A DNA stretch of 64,000 nt, from NCBI RefSeq assembly GCF_034092415.1, contig NZ_CP139304.1, forward strand, positions 976,001 to 1,040,000, in the 5' to 3' direction. Both the position numbers and the translations under genes were made by a program. A model generated the notes under the pieces. The model had not been told where the DNA came from. It was given only the letters and a program-made list of their open reading frames with translations, and ran no database searches. This document shows, piece after piece, positions 9,500-17,942 of the stretch. The stretch comes from Prochlorococcus sp. MIT 1341 (lineage in GTDB: Bacteria; Cyanobacteriota; Cyanobacteriia; PCC-6307; Cyanobiaceae). How positions within the stretch are numbered: position 1 is the stretch's first letter; every line of letters begins with the position of its first letter.

Positions 9500-9817
9500 C
9501 TATTTCCCCAACAAAATTTGCGACAAGACTCCTTGCTGCCCTACCAATAATTCTCTAGCCAAGCTTACTAAGCCCAACCAAATAACCGGCGTAACATCGA
9601 CACCACCAATTGGAGGAACAATTCTTCTTGTAAGAGCCAAAAAAGGCTCTGTTGGTAATCCAATCAAGGGCCAAAAGCCCTTACTGAGATTGACCTGTGG
9701 ATACCAAGTCATAACAATTCTCACTAAGAAGGTCAAAGTCCAAATAGCCAAGGCAATACCAAGGACTACATGCAATATTGGAAGACCTTGGAGGATGAAG
9801 GGAGTCACAAAGCTCAA
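9500..9817 (-). CDS. YggT family membrane protein
   Basis: 105 residues with hydrophobic segments near 8-35 and 75-95 and the family core MTWYPQVN...FWPLIGLPTEPFL followed by RRIVPPIGGVD. YggT proteins (Ycf19/CCB3 kin) are small inner- or thylakoid-membrane proteins; plastid relatives help cytochrome b6 maturation or nucleoid arrangement. Its end converges on accC with a 13-base gap. Specific role here unknown. Confidence 0.88.
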   Translation of the reverse strand: MSFVTPFILQGLPILHVVLGIALAIWTLTFLVRIVMTWYPQVNLSKGFWPLIGLPTEPFLALTRRIVPPIGGVDVTPVIWLGLVSLARELLVGQQGVLSQILLGK

Positions 9818-9896
9818 AAAGATCCGTTAATTAATCGTAGAAAAGTGCACTTCTATCTTTAGGATTGGTTTGGTCTTGCCCAAGTAAACCACTGCC

Positions 9897-10010
9897 ATGA
9901 CACCTTCTCTAATAAACCTCTTGCTAAGCCTAGTCGGCGCGATAGTTCTTCTTGTCCCAGCGGCTAGTGCACTGATTTGGGTAAGCCAAAAAGATCAAGT
10001 CTCAAGATAG
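9897..10010 (+). CDS. psbX: Photosystem II protein PsbX
   Basis: 37 residues: MTPSLINLL start, one membrane helix (SLVGAIVLLVPAASALIWV) and the short stromal end SQKDQVSR. The N-terminal MTPSL and the SQKD after the helix are the conserved features of PsbX, a single-helix subunit of photosystem II near cytochrome b559 that affects quinone exchange. Length matches the family (about 39). Divergent from the YggT gene with an 79-base gap that must hold its promoter. Confidence 0.93.
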   Translation: MTPSLINLLLSLVGAIVLLVPAASALIWVSQKDQVSR

Positions 10011-10025
10011 GTAAAAAAACCTATC
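10006..10025 (+). terminator. Stem-loop across the psbX stop codon
   Basis: GATAGGT (10006-10012) pairs perfectly with ACCTATC (10019-10025) over a loop of six A; the TAG stop of psbX is in the left arm. A second weaker stem AGAACT/AGTTCT follows (10041-10060). Neither is followed by a good T-run, so an mRNA 3'-end stabiliser is as likely as a terminator. Confidence 0.35.
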
Positions 10026-10124
10026 AAGAGAGCCCCCTTGAGAACTACTAGCGCAGTTCTTAAACTTATAAGCAATAGGGAGGTTTAGAACCCTGCCTTA
10101 CGTACTTTTTTAGGGGACCAAACA

Positions 10125-11096
10125 TTGGTCAATGCCAGTCTTAATTGGGCAAGCATAGTCGGCATAGTGCTGGCTGTATGTGGTGCTGGCCTTTATTTCA
10201 TGCGTTCATGGAAACCAGCATTAGCACGAGATTACGATGTCTTTTTTGCTGCTATAGGTCTCCTTTGTGGTGGGATTCTATTTTTTCAAGGCTGGCGATT
10301 AGATCCTATTCTGCAATTTGGACAATTCCTTCTTGCTGGAACAACAGTCTTTTTCGGTTACGAAAGTGTTCGCCTAAGAGGCATCGCCGCAGACCAAGCC
10401 AGGAGATCTTCATATTTTGATGAAGACCCACTCCCTGCATCAATGCCTGGCAGAAGAAATTCTGAGGGTTGGGACGAATCATTTGAACCGTATGAAAGAT
10501 TTGACGAGCCCAGTCCTGTCAAACGACGCTTCACTGGCCAAGGTCCTGCTCAATCTGATGAAAGAGAGGAAGATTCATACCGCTCGAGAAGAACATCACG
10601 AGCAGCCATTCCTGAAGAAGCAGCAAGCAGAATCAGGAATAACAGAGGGAGCAGTCAGGCAAACAACTGGAGTGAAAGCACTGAGCGATCTAGGCGTATG
10701 TCGAGATTCAGAGGTGGGGATGAAAGTTTAAGCCAAGAAACATTTGGAGAACGACGTAATGCAAGGCAATCTCAAAGGAGAGGGAGTCGCCCATCTGCAA
10801 ACCCTCAAAGAAACCGTGGGGAGTCTTTCGAGCAAAAAACACAATCATCAACACTTCAGAACGAGAATTCCTCAGCGATGGGAAGAAGAAGAGTGCCTCA
10901 AGGGTCTCCTATCAGACCAGAACCAGAAGACGCTGCATTCACTCAAAGTAGGCCAAGATCAGTAGCACCCCAAAACCAAAACTCCGATAGAGCAAACAGA
11001 GGTCAATCTGGTAGCGGCTATTCAAAACGTCCTTCTCCAAGAAAAACACCTCGTCCCTCTAAGCCAAGGGATAACAATGCTCGCTTTGACGATTAA
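10125..11096 (+). CDS. ycf66: Ycf66 family protein with long disordered tail
   Basis: 323 residues from a TTG. Residues 1-95 form the conserved Ycf66 membrane part: NWASIVGIVLAV helix, the loop RSWKPALARDYDVFFAAIGLLCGGIL, FQGWRLDPILQFGQ, then a third helix. The other 220 residues are extremely rich in Arg, Ser, Gln and Glu (many RR, RRxS and SxR groups) and should be disordered. Ycf66 occurs in cyanobacteria and some plastids and its function is unknown. Its end overlaps the next frame by 20 bases, suggesting co-transcription. Confidence 0.85.
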   Translation: MVNASLNWASIVGIVLAVCGAGLYFMRSWKPALARDYDVFFAAIGLLCGGILFFQGWRLDPILQFGQFLLAGTTVFFGYESVRLRGIAADQARRSSYFDEDPLPASMPGRRNSEGWDESFEPYERFDEPSPVKRRFTGQGPAQSDEREEDSYRSRRTSRAAIPEEAASRIRNNRGSSQANNWSESTERSRRMSRFRGGDESLSQETFGERRNARQSQRRGSRPSANPQRNRGESFEQKTQSSTLQNENSSAMGRRRVPQGSPIRPEPEDAAFTQSRPRSVAPQNQNSDRANRGQSGSGYSKRPSPRKTPRPSKPRDNNARFDD

Positions 11097-11631
11097 TTAT
11101 TTCCACAAAAGAGGAAAGTTTTTAATCTCATTTGTCCTCAGCTTTGGACTTTCTAGCTGCACATCATCTTTAGAAGGTTCAATTAGCGATGGTTTCATCC
11201 AAAGCAAACAGGAACCAGCATTAAGTGGCAACGGCGAGAAGCTCGCTTTCATCATTGATAAACTCGGCCGACCAACTATCCAGCTACGCGATATTAAAAG
11301 TGGTCAAATTCATTCTTTAAGACATTTTTCTAGAAACCAACCACATAGCTCACCTTCACTCAGCTGGAGTGGGCGTTATTTAGCCGTAATCATTCAACGA
11401 GGAAATCGTCGCTTGGTAACAATAGAAGATCGTTTAACAGGAAAGCTTTATTCCTTTCCCCTTATCGGGGAAAGGACTCCTATTCGAGTCAATCTCTCAC
11501 CTGATGCAAGCACCTTAGCCATACAACTCGCACATCAAGGTAAATGGAAGGTCGAAGTGTTTGACCTAAGGCATTTTCTTAGCCCTGATATTTCCAACAA
11601 TAGATCTTTAAGTAATTCAAATACTAAATAA
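11077..11631 (+). CDS. TolB-like beta-propeller lipoprotein (first copy)
   Basis: 184 residues. A hydrophobic segment (KFLISFVLSFG) ends in a lipobox-like LSSC, so it is probably a lipid-anchored periplasmic protein. Blades of a WD40/TolB-type propeller follow: EPALSGNGEKLAFI, SPSLSWSGRYLAVI, VNLSPDASTLAIQLA. There is room for only two to three blades, so a full propeller would need a partner. The ATG lies inside the 3' end of ycf66. The next gene is a divergent paralog. Function unknown. Confidence 0.75.
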   Translation: MLALTINYFHKRGKFLISFVLSFGLSSCTSSLEGSISDGFIQSKQEPALSGNGEKLAFIIDKLGRPTIQLRDIKSGQIHSLRHFSRNQPHSSPSLSWSGRYLAVIIQRGNRRLVTIEDRLTGKLYSFPLIGERTPIRVNLSPDASTLAIQLAHQGKWKVEVFDLRHFLSPDISNNRSLSNSNTK

Positions 11632-12120
11632 ATGAGGATTTCTCGTTTCTTAATAAGTGCAACAATACTGCTAAGCATTAGCTCATGTAGCAAAACATTA
11701 CTGAGACCAATTCCAATTATAAATAGTTTACTGCTAAAAACAGCTACAACTCATAGGGAACCATCTCTTGGGAATGATTTATTGGTCACACTAGCTAATA
11801 AACAGGGTAAAGAAATTATTGAATTAATAAATATAAGAAATGGGAAAAAAATTGCCTTGCCAGGCGCCAACAAATCTGATGCACAAGTCATCAGTATAAG
11901 TGTTAATTCTGATGGAGAACGAATGGCACTAATAAGACAACGTGGATCAAAAACAGAACTTTTGATTTATCGACGAAGATCAGGAACTATTCAAAAGTTA
12001 GAACTCATTCCACAAGGAGTGCCAAAACAAGTTTCTATAGATGCAGAAGGGAGAGTCTTGGCAGTACAAGTTAGTCGCAATGGAAGGTGGGATATTGACC
12101 TAATTCAAGTCAAAAGTTAA
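11632..12120 (+). CDS. TolB-like beta-propeller lipoprotein (second copy)
   Basis: 162 residues starting at the base after the stop of the preceding gene (TAA followed directly by ATG). The signal segment FLISATILLSISSC ends in a lipobox Cys. Propeller-like strands follow: EPSLGNDLLVTLA, ISISVNSDGERMALI, VSIDAEGRVLAVQVS. It is similar in layout to the upstream protein, so the pair probably arose by duplication. The two may be made together and could assemble into one propeller; that is inference. Confidence 0.75.
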   Translation: MRISRFLISATILLSISSCSKTLLRPIPIINSLLLKTATTHREPSLGNDLLVTLANKQGKEIIELINIRNGKKIALPGANKSDAQVISISVNSDGERMALIRQRGSKTELLIYRRRSGTIQKLELIPQGVPKQVSIDAEGRVLAVQVSRNGRWDIDLIQVKS

Positions 12121-12124
12121 ATGA

Positions 12125-12364
12125 TCAGCGCAAAAAGCCTGCCCAATGAAGAAAAGCTTGACCACTCAAGACTTCAATCATCAAAACACTAACAAGACCA
12201 AGCATTGCGAAACGGCCATTTACTCTTTCTGCATAGGCACTCCATCCAAAGGCTGGAATGTCGTCGGTTGTTGCACTTGGGGCTGAGTCTGGTGCCTCTA
12301 CATTTGAGTCTTCCAATGGTTCTTTGCCATTAGCATGTTCTTTTGAATCACTTGATTGGGTCAT
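12125..12364 (-). CDS. hli: High-light-inducible protein with acidic N-terminal extension
   Basis: 79 residues. The C-terminal helix has the chlorophyll-binding motif AERVNGRFAMLG followed by a membrane span and the end LHWAGFLR, as in Hli/Scp proteins that protect photosystems and chlorophyll-synthesis enzymes. The N-terminal 38 residues are acidic and Ser/Pro-rich. The ATG at 12364 overlaps the last 17 bases of the ABC transporter gene upstream, so the two are probably translated from one message. Confidence 0.92.
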   Translation of the reverse strand: MTQSSDSKEHANGKEPLEDSNVEAPDSAPSATTDDIPAFGWSAYAERVNGRFAMLGLVSVLMIEVLSGQAFLHWAGFLR

Positions 12365-14375
12365 TTTGTAAGGGGTTATCAATGTTGAAGTTATAGCCAG
12401 AGGCCGGGAAGAGCTCCCAACCACCATAACCATCGAGTTCTAAGACGGTATCGTGAAAATCCCTAAGTGTAGGCCTATGCCCAACACTCACAAATGCCAT
12501 TTCACGATTCGAAAGAAGCTTATATAAATGCCTTTCAGTACTAACGTCTAAAGCACTGGTAGCCTCATCAAGAACTACAAAGCTTGGGGAATTTAAAAGC
12601 AGTCTTGCAAAGGCTAACCTTTGCTGTTCCCCTAGAGATAGCAATCTTTGCCAATCCTGTTTAACATCAAAATCTGGATAGCGATCATTAATTTCTGGCA
12701 ATCTAACTTCTTCTAAAACAGACCTCAGATGTTGATTACTAAATCGACTGGCATCTTGGGGATAACATAATTGTTCTCTCAGAGTTCCAAGAATCATATA
12801 TGGCTTCTGAGGTATAAATAATAGCTCTGATAGAGAAGGCCTTTGCACTTCTCCTTTATAAGGCGGCCAAAGCCCACTGACCAATCTAAGAAATGAGGTT
12901 TTACCACAACCACTAGGGCCTACAACTAAAACCTTCTGCTCACGCCCAACTTCAAGTGATAAATCTTTAATCAGGCAACGTTCACTTTGAGGAGGAACTA
13001 ACTGTATGTTTTTCAATACAATTGATTCACTCTGAAGACCATTATCGGTATCCACATTAGTCAAATCAGAGCTTATTTCCTCAACTTTCCCTTGGAAGGC
13101 TTCTAATCTACTAATCGAGGCAGAAAAGGCAGCTAATCGATCTATATTATTTACTATATAACTCACAGATCCCAAAACCTGACTAAACGCTATGAATGCC
13201 TGTCCAAAAACTCCAAAGTCAACTTGTCTTGCAAAATAAATCGGTGCAATCACTAACCAAGGTAAAAACCTTGAGAAATAATCATATGAACGCTGGATAA
13301 CACTAATAAGAGCCTCCCATACAATCAATTTATTGTAGTTATCAATTGCACCATTCAGTCTTCTTTGAGCTTCTTTCGCTTCTTGTTTTTCACCTCTATA
13401 AAAAGCAATAGACTCCGCATTGTCCCGAATATGAACCAAGCCATAGCGAAAATCAGCCTCAAGTCTCAACTGCTGATTGTTAAGTGCAACCAGCTTTCGA
13501 CTTGCAAATATAACTAATGCAGTTCCCCCAAACGAATAAATCAAAAGCCATAAAGCAAGTTTTGAACTAATACTCCAAAGGACAATAATAAAACTAAAAA
13601 AAGTGAGTAATGCAGCTAATATTTCTACAGTAACGCTTAGGCTAGTACTAGTAAAACTTGCCGTATCTTGAGAGATTCTTTGGTCTGGATTATCAATTTC
13701 CTCGGCTTCCTCGTCATTAGGCGTCAACAAATAATATGCACGATTACTCATATAACGATTAAGCATTCTGCCGCTTAACCACTTTCTCCATAAAAGGCCT
13801 AAACGCGGGACCAAATAACTTTGTAAAGCTCGAATAGGTAAAGCAAGAACAAGGCAAAAAGCATAAATGGCTACTACTTTCCAAAAGCCATCTTGGTCAT
13901 AGCCTACAAGAGCATTTTCAACATTTCTAGCTACAAAGCTAATTCCTACATTGATGCCATTGATCACAAGAATTAGCAACAAAATGCTCCCGAGGATTAC
14001 CCAAGGGACCCATCTACCGCCTCTCAATTTTGTACGGGACAAAGCAAAGCAAAGCATGCCCCCAAGCATAAGAATAGTAATAATTGAGCCCGCCGGACTG
14101 CTCCAAACCCCCAAAACCTTTTCGGGTACACCAGGTAAAAATCTTCCTTGAAATTCAGGCGCAAATGAGCCGAGGCCAGACACTAACACTGTCAAAAGGA
14201 ATAATGTCAGGCCAACAACAACCGTCAACAAGGAAAATATCAGCAACAAAAACTGCCAAGCACTTGTCTCCTCAACAGGAAGGAAATAGGGTTGAGCAAG
14301 TCTTCGCAGCTTTCCAAGCTGTTGCCTAAAACCTTGGAAAGGTTTTGAAATTGAAGCACTCTTAGATATAGACAT
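12348..14375 (-). CDS. SbmA/BacA-type ABC transporter (membrane and ATPase fused)
   Basis: 675 residues. About six hydrophobic spans fill residues 40-420, with the family segment DNPDQRISQD typical of the SbmA/YddA/ABCD membrane domain. The ATPase follows: Walker A GPSGCGKTS near 485, signature LSLGEQQRLAFARLLL and Walker B FVVLDEATSALD, then an H-loop VGHRP. YddA-like half-transporters work as homodimers; substrates in cyanobacteria are not established (cobalamin, peptides and fatty acids are known for relatives). Followed by hli with overlap and preceded by a HIT gene 9 bases away. Confidence 0.9.
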   Translation of the reverse strand: MSISKSASISKPFQGFRQQLGKLRRLAQPYFLPVEETSAWQFLLLIFSLLTVVVGLTLFLLTVLVSGLGSFAPEFQGRFLPGVPEKVLGVWSSPAGSIITILMLGGMLCFALSRTKLRGGRWVPWVILGSILLLILVINGINVGISFVARNVENALVGYDQDGFWKVVAIYAFCLVLALPIRALQSYLVPRLGLLWRKWLSGRMLNRYMSNRAYYLLTPNDEEAEEIDNPDQRISQDTASFTSTSLSVTVEILAALLTFFSFIIVLWSISSKLALWLLIYSFGGTALVIFASRKLVALNNQQLRLEADFRYGLVHIRDNAESIAFYRGEKQEAKEAQRRLNGAIDNYNKLIVWEALISVIQRSYDYFSRFLPWLVIAPIYFARQVDFGVFGQAFIAFSQVLGSVSYIVNNIDRLAAFSASISRLEAFQGKVEEISSDLTNVDTDNGLQSESIVLKNIQLVPPQSERCLIKDLSLEVGREQKVLVVGPSGCGKTSFLRLVSGLWPPYKGEVQRPSLSELLFIPQKPYMILGTLREQLCYPQDASRFSNQHLRSVLEEVRLPEINDRYPDFDVKQDWQRLLSLGEQQRLAFARLLLNSPSFVVLDEATSALDVSTERHLYKLLSNREMAFVSVGHRPTLRDFHDTVLELDGYGGWELFPASGYNFNIDNPLQNDPIK

Positions 14376-14384
14376 TTCGAGAGG

Positions 14385-14726
14385 TTAGCCAGGAGGCCAC
14401 GTTAAAGGACGGCCGCCAATTAAATGAACATGCAGATGAAAAACAGTCTGACCTGCACCTTCCCCACAATTAATAACTGTCCTCCAATCCTCTAGCCCTT
14501 CTTGCTTAGCAACAAGATTTGCGACCAAAATCAAATGCCCCAAAAGCTCAGCATCCTCTGGCAATGCCTCCTTAAGACTAGGAAGGGGCTTCCTGGGTAT
14601 CACTAAAACATGAACAGGAGCCTGAGGCTCAATATCACGAAACGCCAAACATTTGTCATCACTATAAACCTCATCACAAGGAATTGCTCCGGAAAGGATT
14701 CTGCCAAAAATTGTGTCGTTGGTCAT
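14385..14726 (-). CDS. HIT family nucleotide hydrolase (Hint type)
   Basis: 113 residues, normal for Hint proteins. The histidine triad HLHVHL has H97, H99 and H101; the N-terminal MTNDTIFGRILSGAIP and the GEGAGQTV loop are characteristic. Hint enzymes split AMP-linked phosphoramidates. The gene lies 9 bases before the ABC transporter on the same strand. Confidence 0.93.
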   Translation of the reverse strand: MTNDTIFGRILSGAIPCDEVYSDDKCLAFRDIEPQAPVHVLVIPRKPLPSLKEALPEDAELLGHLILVANLVAKQEGLEDWRTVINCGEGAGQTVFHLHVHLIGGRPLTWPPG

Positions 14727-14917
14727 AGCAAAACAAGCTCTAGGGGCTTAAGGGGGAAGAGCTATAGCTACTTAAAAGAAAGCAAACTAATCAGAAAGGC
14801 ATCCACTTGATAACTTGATACTGTCTAAAAGGACCATGAAGCTCATCAATTGATTTAAGACAAGGTTGCACAAGACCTTTTAACCAGCTCACCAAAAAGC
14901 ATTACTGGCTTATTGAA

Positions 14918-15088
14918 TCAACGCCTTCGTCTTCTTTGTTGAGCCTTTCGCTTGTATTTCTCTATTGGGGTCTCATGATGGCGAAGACGCTTTAAATCAG
15001 CAAAAATTCCTGCTTTAGAGACCTGCCTCTTAAAGCGCCGCAGCGCAGATTCAATTCCCTCATTTTCGCCGACTGTTACCTGGGTCAT
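14918..15088 (-). CDS. rpsU: 30S ribosomal protein S21
   Basis: 56 residues beginning [20 protein letters not shown] and ending in a run of five Arg. The pattern (two basic helices, KAGIF, RRHHE-like LRHHETP) is the S21 family, a small-subunit protein that helps initiation. Too short to be obvious in a standard scan. It sits alone between the HIT gene and def, with about 190 feature-less bases on the HIT side. Confidence 0.95.
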   Translation of the reverse strand: MTQVTVGENEGIESALRRFKRQVSKAGIFADLKRLRHHETPIEKYKRKAQQRRRRR

Positions 15089-15323
15089 AAAAAGTTCTTG
15101 GAAGCATACGAATTTAGCAAGATGCCTTCCTGATTAGGCAAAGAACGAAGCTACTAGAAACTTTTTTAAGTGGCTATCACTCAAAGGAATACAAAAAAAC
15201 CTTTTGAAAACTTCTAAAAATCCAAGCATGAATCCTTGGGAAGGCCTTGTCACGATAAGAAAATAAATTACGTTTAAGCAACCCAAAAAACAAGGGCAAA
15301 TCAAGTAAATATAAATGAAGTAA

Positions 15324-15932
15324 TCACGCACTTATCGGGGTCACATGCTGTGCACTAAATCCATGATCATCCAGTTCTTTAGTAAGGCCATCCTTATCAG
15401 TTACACGATCAACAAAGAGAACTCCCTTTAAATGGTCCATCTCATGTTGGATTACTCTCCCTAAAAGACCATCTGCGTTCATTTTCCTCGGACGGCCCAT
15501 CTCATCGCGAAAACTTACTTTTATGGAAGCTGGTCGCACCACATCAAGATAAACACCTGGAATACTCAAACAACCCTCCTCATAAGTTTCCAGAGTTGCA
15601 CTAGATGTAATAATTTCAGGATTAATTAATACTATTGGTGGTGTTGAAGGCGTTTCATGTTCAATATCAATCACTAACAACTGCTGCTGAATTCCTACCT
15701 GTGGAGCAGCCAAACCAATACCCTTAGCCGTATACATGCTCCTAAGCATGTCTCTGACAACTTCTCTCACTGATTCATCAACCTTGCTTATCCTTTTGGC
15801 AGACTTGCGTAATTGATTATCGCCAAGAGTATGTATCTCTAAGGGGGGGCTTTCCAAGGGCTCTTTTTCAACAAGGATCGAAGCCTTCGCTTTCCCGGCA
15901 TGTCGAGCCAATTGAGCAAAGCTTCTAGACAA
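15324..15932 (-). CDS. def: Peptide deformylase
   Basis: 202 residues. The three metal-site motifs are present: GIGLAAPQVG (71-80), EGCLSIPG (119-126, metal Cys121) and QHEMDHL (162-168, metal His163 and His167, catalytic Glu164). It removes formyl groups from new proteins. The first 25 residues form a basic extension beyond the catalytic core. Divergent from the S9 peptidase gene with a 66-base gap. Confidence 0.97.
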   Translation of the reverse strand: MSRSFAQLARHAGKAKASILVEKEPLESPPLEIHTLGDNQLRKSAKRISKVDESVREVVRDMLRSMYTAKGIGLAAPQVGIQQQLLVIDIEHETPSTPPIVLINPEIITSSATLETYEEGCLSIPGVYLDVVRPASIKVSFRDEMGRPRKMNADGLLGRVIQHEMDHLKGVLFVDRVTDKDGLTKELDDHGFSAQHVTPISA

Positions 15933-15998
15933 AACAACCCCTGTGCATCAGAACAAGATCTTAAGCATTGATTAGCACAATTCAGCAATCAGCATTTC

Positions 15999-17942
15999 AT
16001 GAACAGTAAAGAAAGGCCTCTAGGACTCTCAGCAGAGCTTGCTGCGGGCAAAGCAAAAGAATTAAAAGAGCCACACGTAATTGGTGAATGGGTTTTATGG
16101 CTAGAACAGCGCCCAACAGAAGGAGGACGAACTACTGCATTAATAAGGCGTTTTGGAAATCCAAAACAAGTTCCTCAGGAGCTAACAGAAAAACCAATCA
16201 ACTTAAGAAGTCGGATTCATGGTTATGGAGGGGGGGTGCTTGCGCAGGCTAAAAAAGGGAACGAATTAATTATCACGTGGGTTGACGATCAAGACGGTTG
16301 CATCTGGAAACAGAGTTGGCTAGGGCTACTAGATACAAATCAAAACAAATCAAACAATTGGTTATGTAAAAAAGGTCATGCTTTAAGGCTTAGCAAACCC
16401 AGCAACATCTCACTAGCCGGTGGAGTCATAACACTTACGGAAAATCTTTGGTTAGGAATTATGGAAAAGGATGGTAAAGATTTCATAGTCAGCCTTTCAC
16501 TTGACAAAGAGAATCAAACTCCGAATATCATTCATGAGCCAAAAGATTTTGCTGGTTATTTAGCATTAAGCCCTAAGGAAGATCAACTGGTTTGGGTAGA
16601 GTGGCAAAGACCTCTTATGCCTTGGGATGCCAGTCAACTTTGGTGGGGAGAATTGAATAATTCAAAAGTCATTACTAATAAAAAATTCTTAAAAGGAACG
16701 CACTCGAATGAAGCACATAAAATATCTGTCTTCCAACCAATATGGACTGGGGATAATGAGATCTTAATAAGCGAAGATAGCTCTGGTTGGTGGAACTTAA
16801 TCAAGTCAAATTCAGATCAAGTCAAAAAAGAATATTCAAATTGGACTTCCTTATCCCCGATGGAAGCTGAAACCGCAATGCCTCAATGGGTTAATGGAAT
16901 GAGAACAACAGCAATAGCCAATAATGGTATCCTTGTATCAGTATGTCAAGAAGGCCAATGGCATATAAAGTTGATAAATAAAAATGGAAATGTTTCTAAT
17001 ATTGAGCAACCATTTAATGATATTTCAGGGTTGAACTCTCAGGAAGAAAAAGCCGTCGCAATTGCAAAAGGTAGAAAAACTAGTGTTGGTTTATTAGAAA
17101 TTGATCTGAGAAATAAAACTTGGACACATACACCTGCATCGGATGCATTTCTAGAGGAAAATCAAATCAGTGTCGCCGAGCCATTTTGGTTTAAGGGATC
17201 CAACAAACAACAAACGCATGCATGGTATTACCCCCCGATTGGGAATAGTACAAAGGCCTCACCTTTGTTAGTTAAAAGTCATAGTGGGCCAACAGGTATG
17301 GCAACTTGCGGTTTTGATCTAAGTATACAGTTCTGGACATCAAAGGGCTGGGGGGTTGTTGATGTCAATTATGGTGGATCTACAGGGTTTGGAAGGAGGT
17401 ATAGAGAAAGACTAAATAACAAATGGGGACTTGTAGATGTATTTGACTGTATTTCTGCAGTAAAAGCATTAATTGAATTAGGCAAGGCAAATGAGGAGCT
17501 AATTGCAATAGAAGGAGGCAGTGCTGGAGGTTTTACAACCCTATCTTGCCTGTGTTCTTCAAAACTCTTTAAGGCCGCAGCCTGTCGATATGCAGTCAGT
17601 GATCTAGTGTCTCTTGCCAACAACACTACACATAGATTTGAGGAAACTTACCTCGATAATTTAATTGGAGAATGGCCAAAGAAAAAGAAAATTTATGAAG
17701 AGCGCTCTCCCTTGCTAAAGGTTAATAAAATAAATTGTCCAATAATTTTTTTTCAAGGATTAAAAGATCATGTGGTTACCCCGGAACAAACTTTTCAAAT
17801 GGCAGAAGCTTTAAAAGCGAATAAGATTCCAATCGAAGTCTATAAATTCCCCAAGGAAGGGCATGGCTTTAAAGATGGCAATGTAAAGATCAAGGTCTTA
17901 AAAGAGACAGAGAAGTTTTTCAACAAGCACTTGGGCCTTTAA
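15999..17942 (+). CDS. S9 family prolyl oligopeptidase-like hydrolase
   Basis: 647 residues. A beta-propeller-like N-terminal half (many W-rich strands, LALSPKEDQLVWVEW) is followed by an alpha/beta hydrolase domain from about 410. The nucleophile is in EGGSAGGF (Ser508), with Asp590 in LKDHVV and His622 in EGHGF completing the triad. It belongs with dipeptidyl-peptidase/acylaminoacyl-peptidase enzymes, probably cytosolic since no signal peptide is seen. Its last 4 bases overlap the convergent sufS stop. Confidence 0.9.
   Translation: MNSKERPLGLSAELAAGKAKELKEPHVIGEWVLWLEQRPTEGGRTTALIRRFGNPKQVPQELTEKPINLRSRIHGYGGGVLAQAKKGNELIITWVDDQDGCIWKQSWLGLLDTNQNKSNNWLCKKGHALRLSKPSNISLAGGVITLTENLWLGIMEKDGKDFIVSLSLDKENQTPNIIHEPKDFAGYLALSPKEDQLVWVEWQRPLMPWDASQLWWGELNNSKVITNKKFLKGTHSNEAHKISVFQPIWTGDNEILISEDSSGWWNLIKSNSDQVKKEYSNWTSLSPMEAETAMPQWVNGMRTTAIANNGILVSVCQEGQWHIKLINKNGNVSNIEQPFNDISGLNSQEEKAVAIAKGRKTSVGLLEIDLRNKTWTHTPASDAFLEENQISVAEPFWFKGSNKQQTHAWYYPPIGNSTKASPLLVKSHSGPTGMATCGFDLSIQFWTSKGWGVVDVNYGGSTGFGRRYRERLNNKWGLVDVFDCISAVKALIELGKANEELIAIEGGSAGGFTTLSCLCSSKLFKAAACRYAVSDLVSLANNTTHRFEETYLDNLIGEWPKKKKIYEERSPLLKVNKINCPIIFFQGLKDHVVTPEQTFQMAEALKANKIPIEVYKFPKEGHGFKDGNVKIKVLKETEKFFNKHLGL

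Noticed and set aside
9843-9852. 10-base palindrome AAGTGCACTT before psbX
   Set aside because: Palindromes of this size are expected dozens of times by chance in 64 kb; no other support.
10145-10965. Three rightward frames inside ycf66
   Set aside because: Out-of-frame shadows of the Arg/Ser-rich tail, which has few stops in other frames.
15134-15331. 65-codon leftward frame behind def
   Set aside because: It overlaps the def stop, is Phe/Ile/Cys-rich by base composition, has no ribosome site and no recognisable family.
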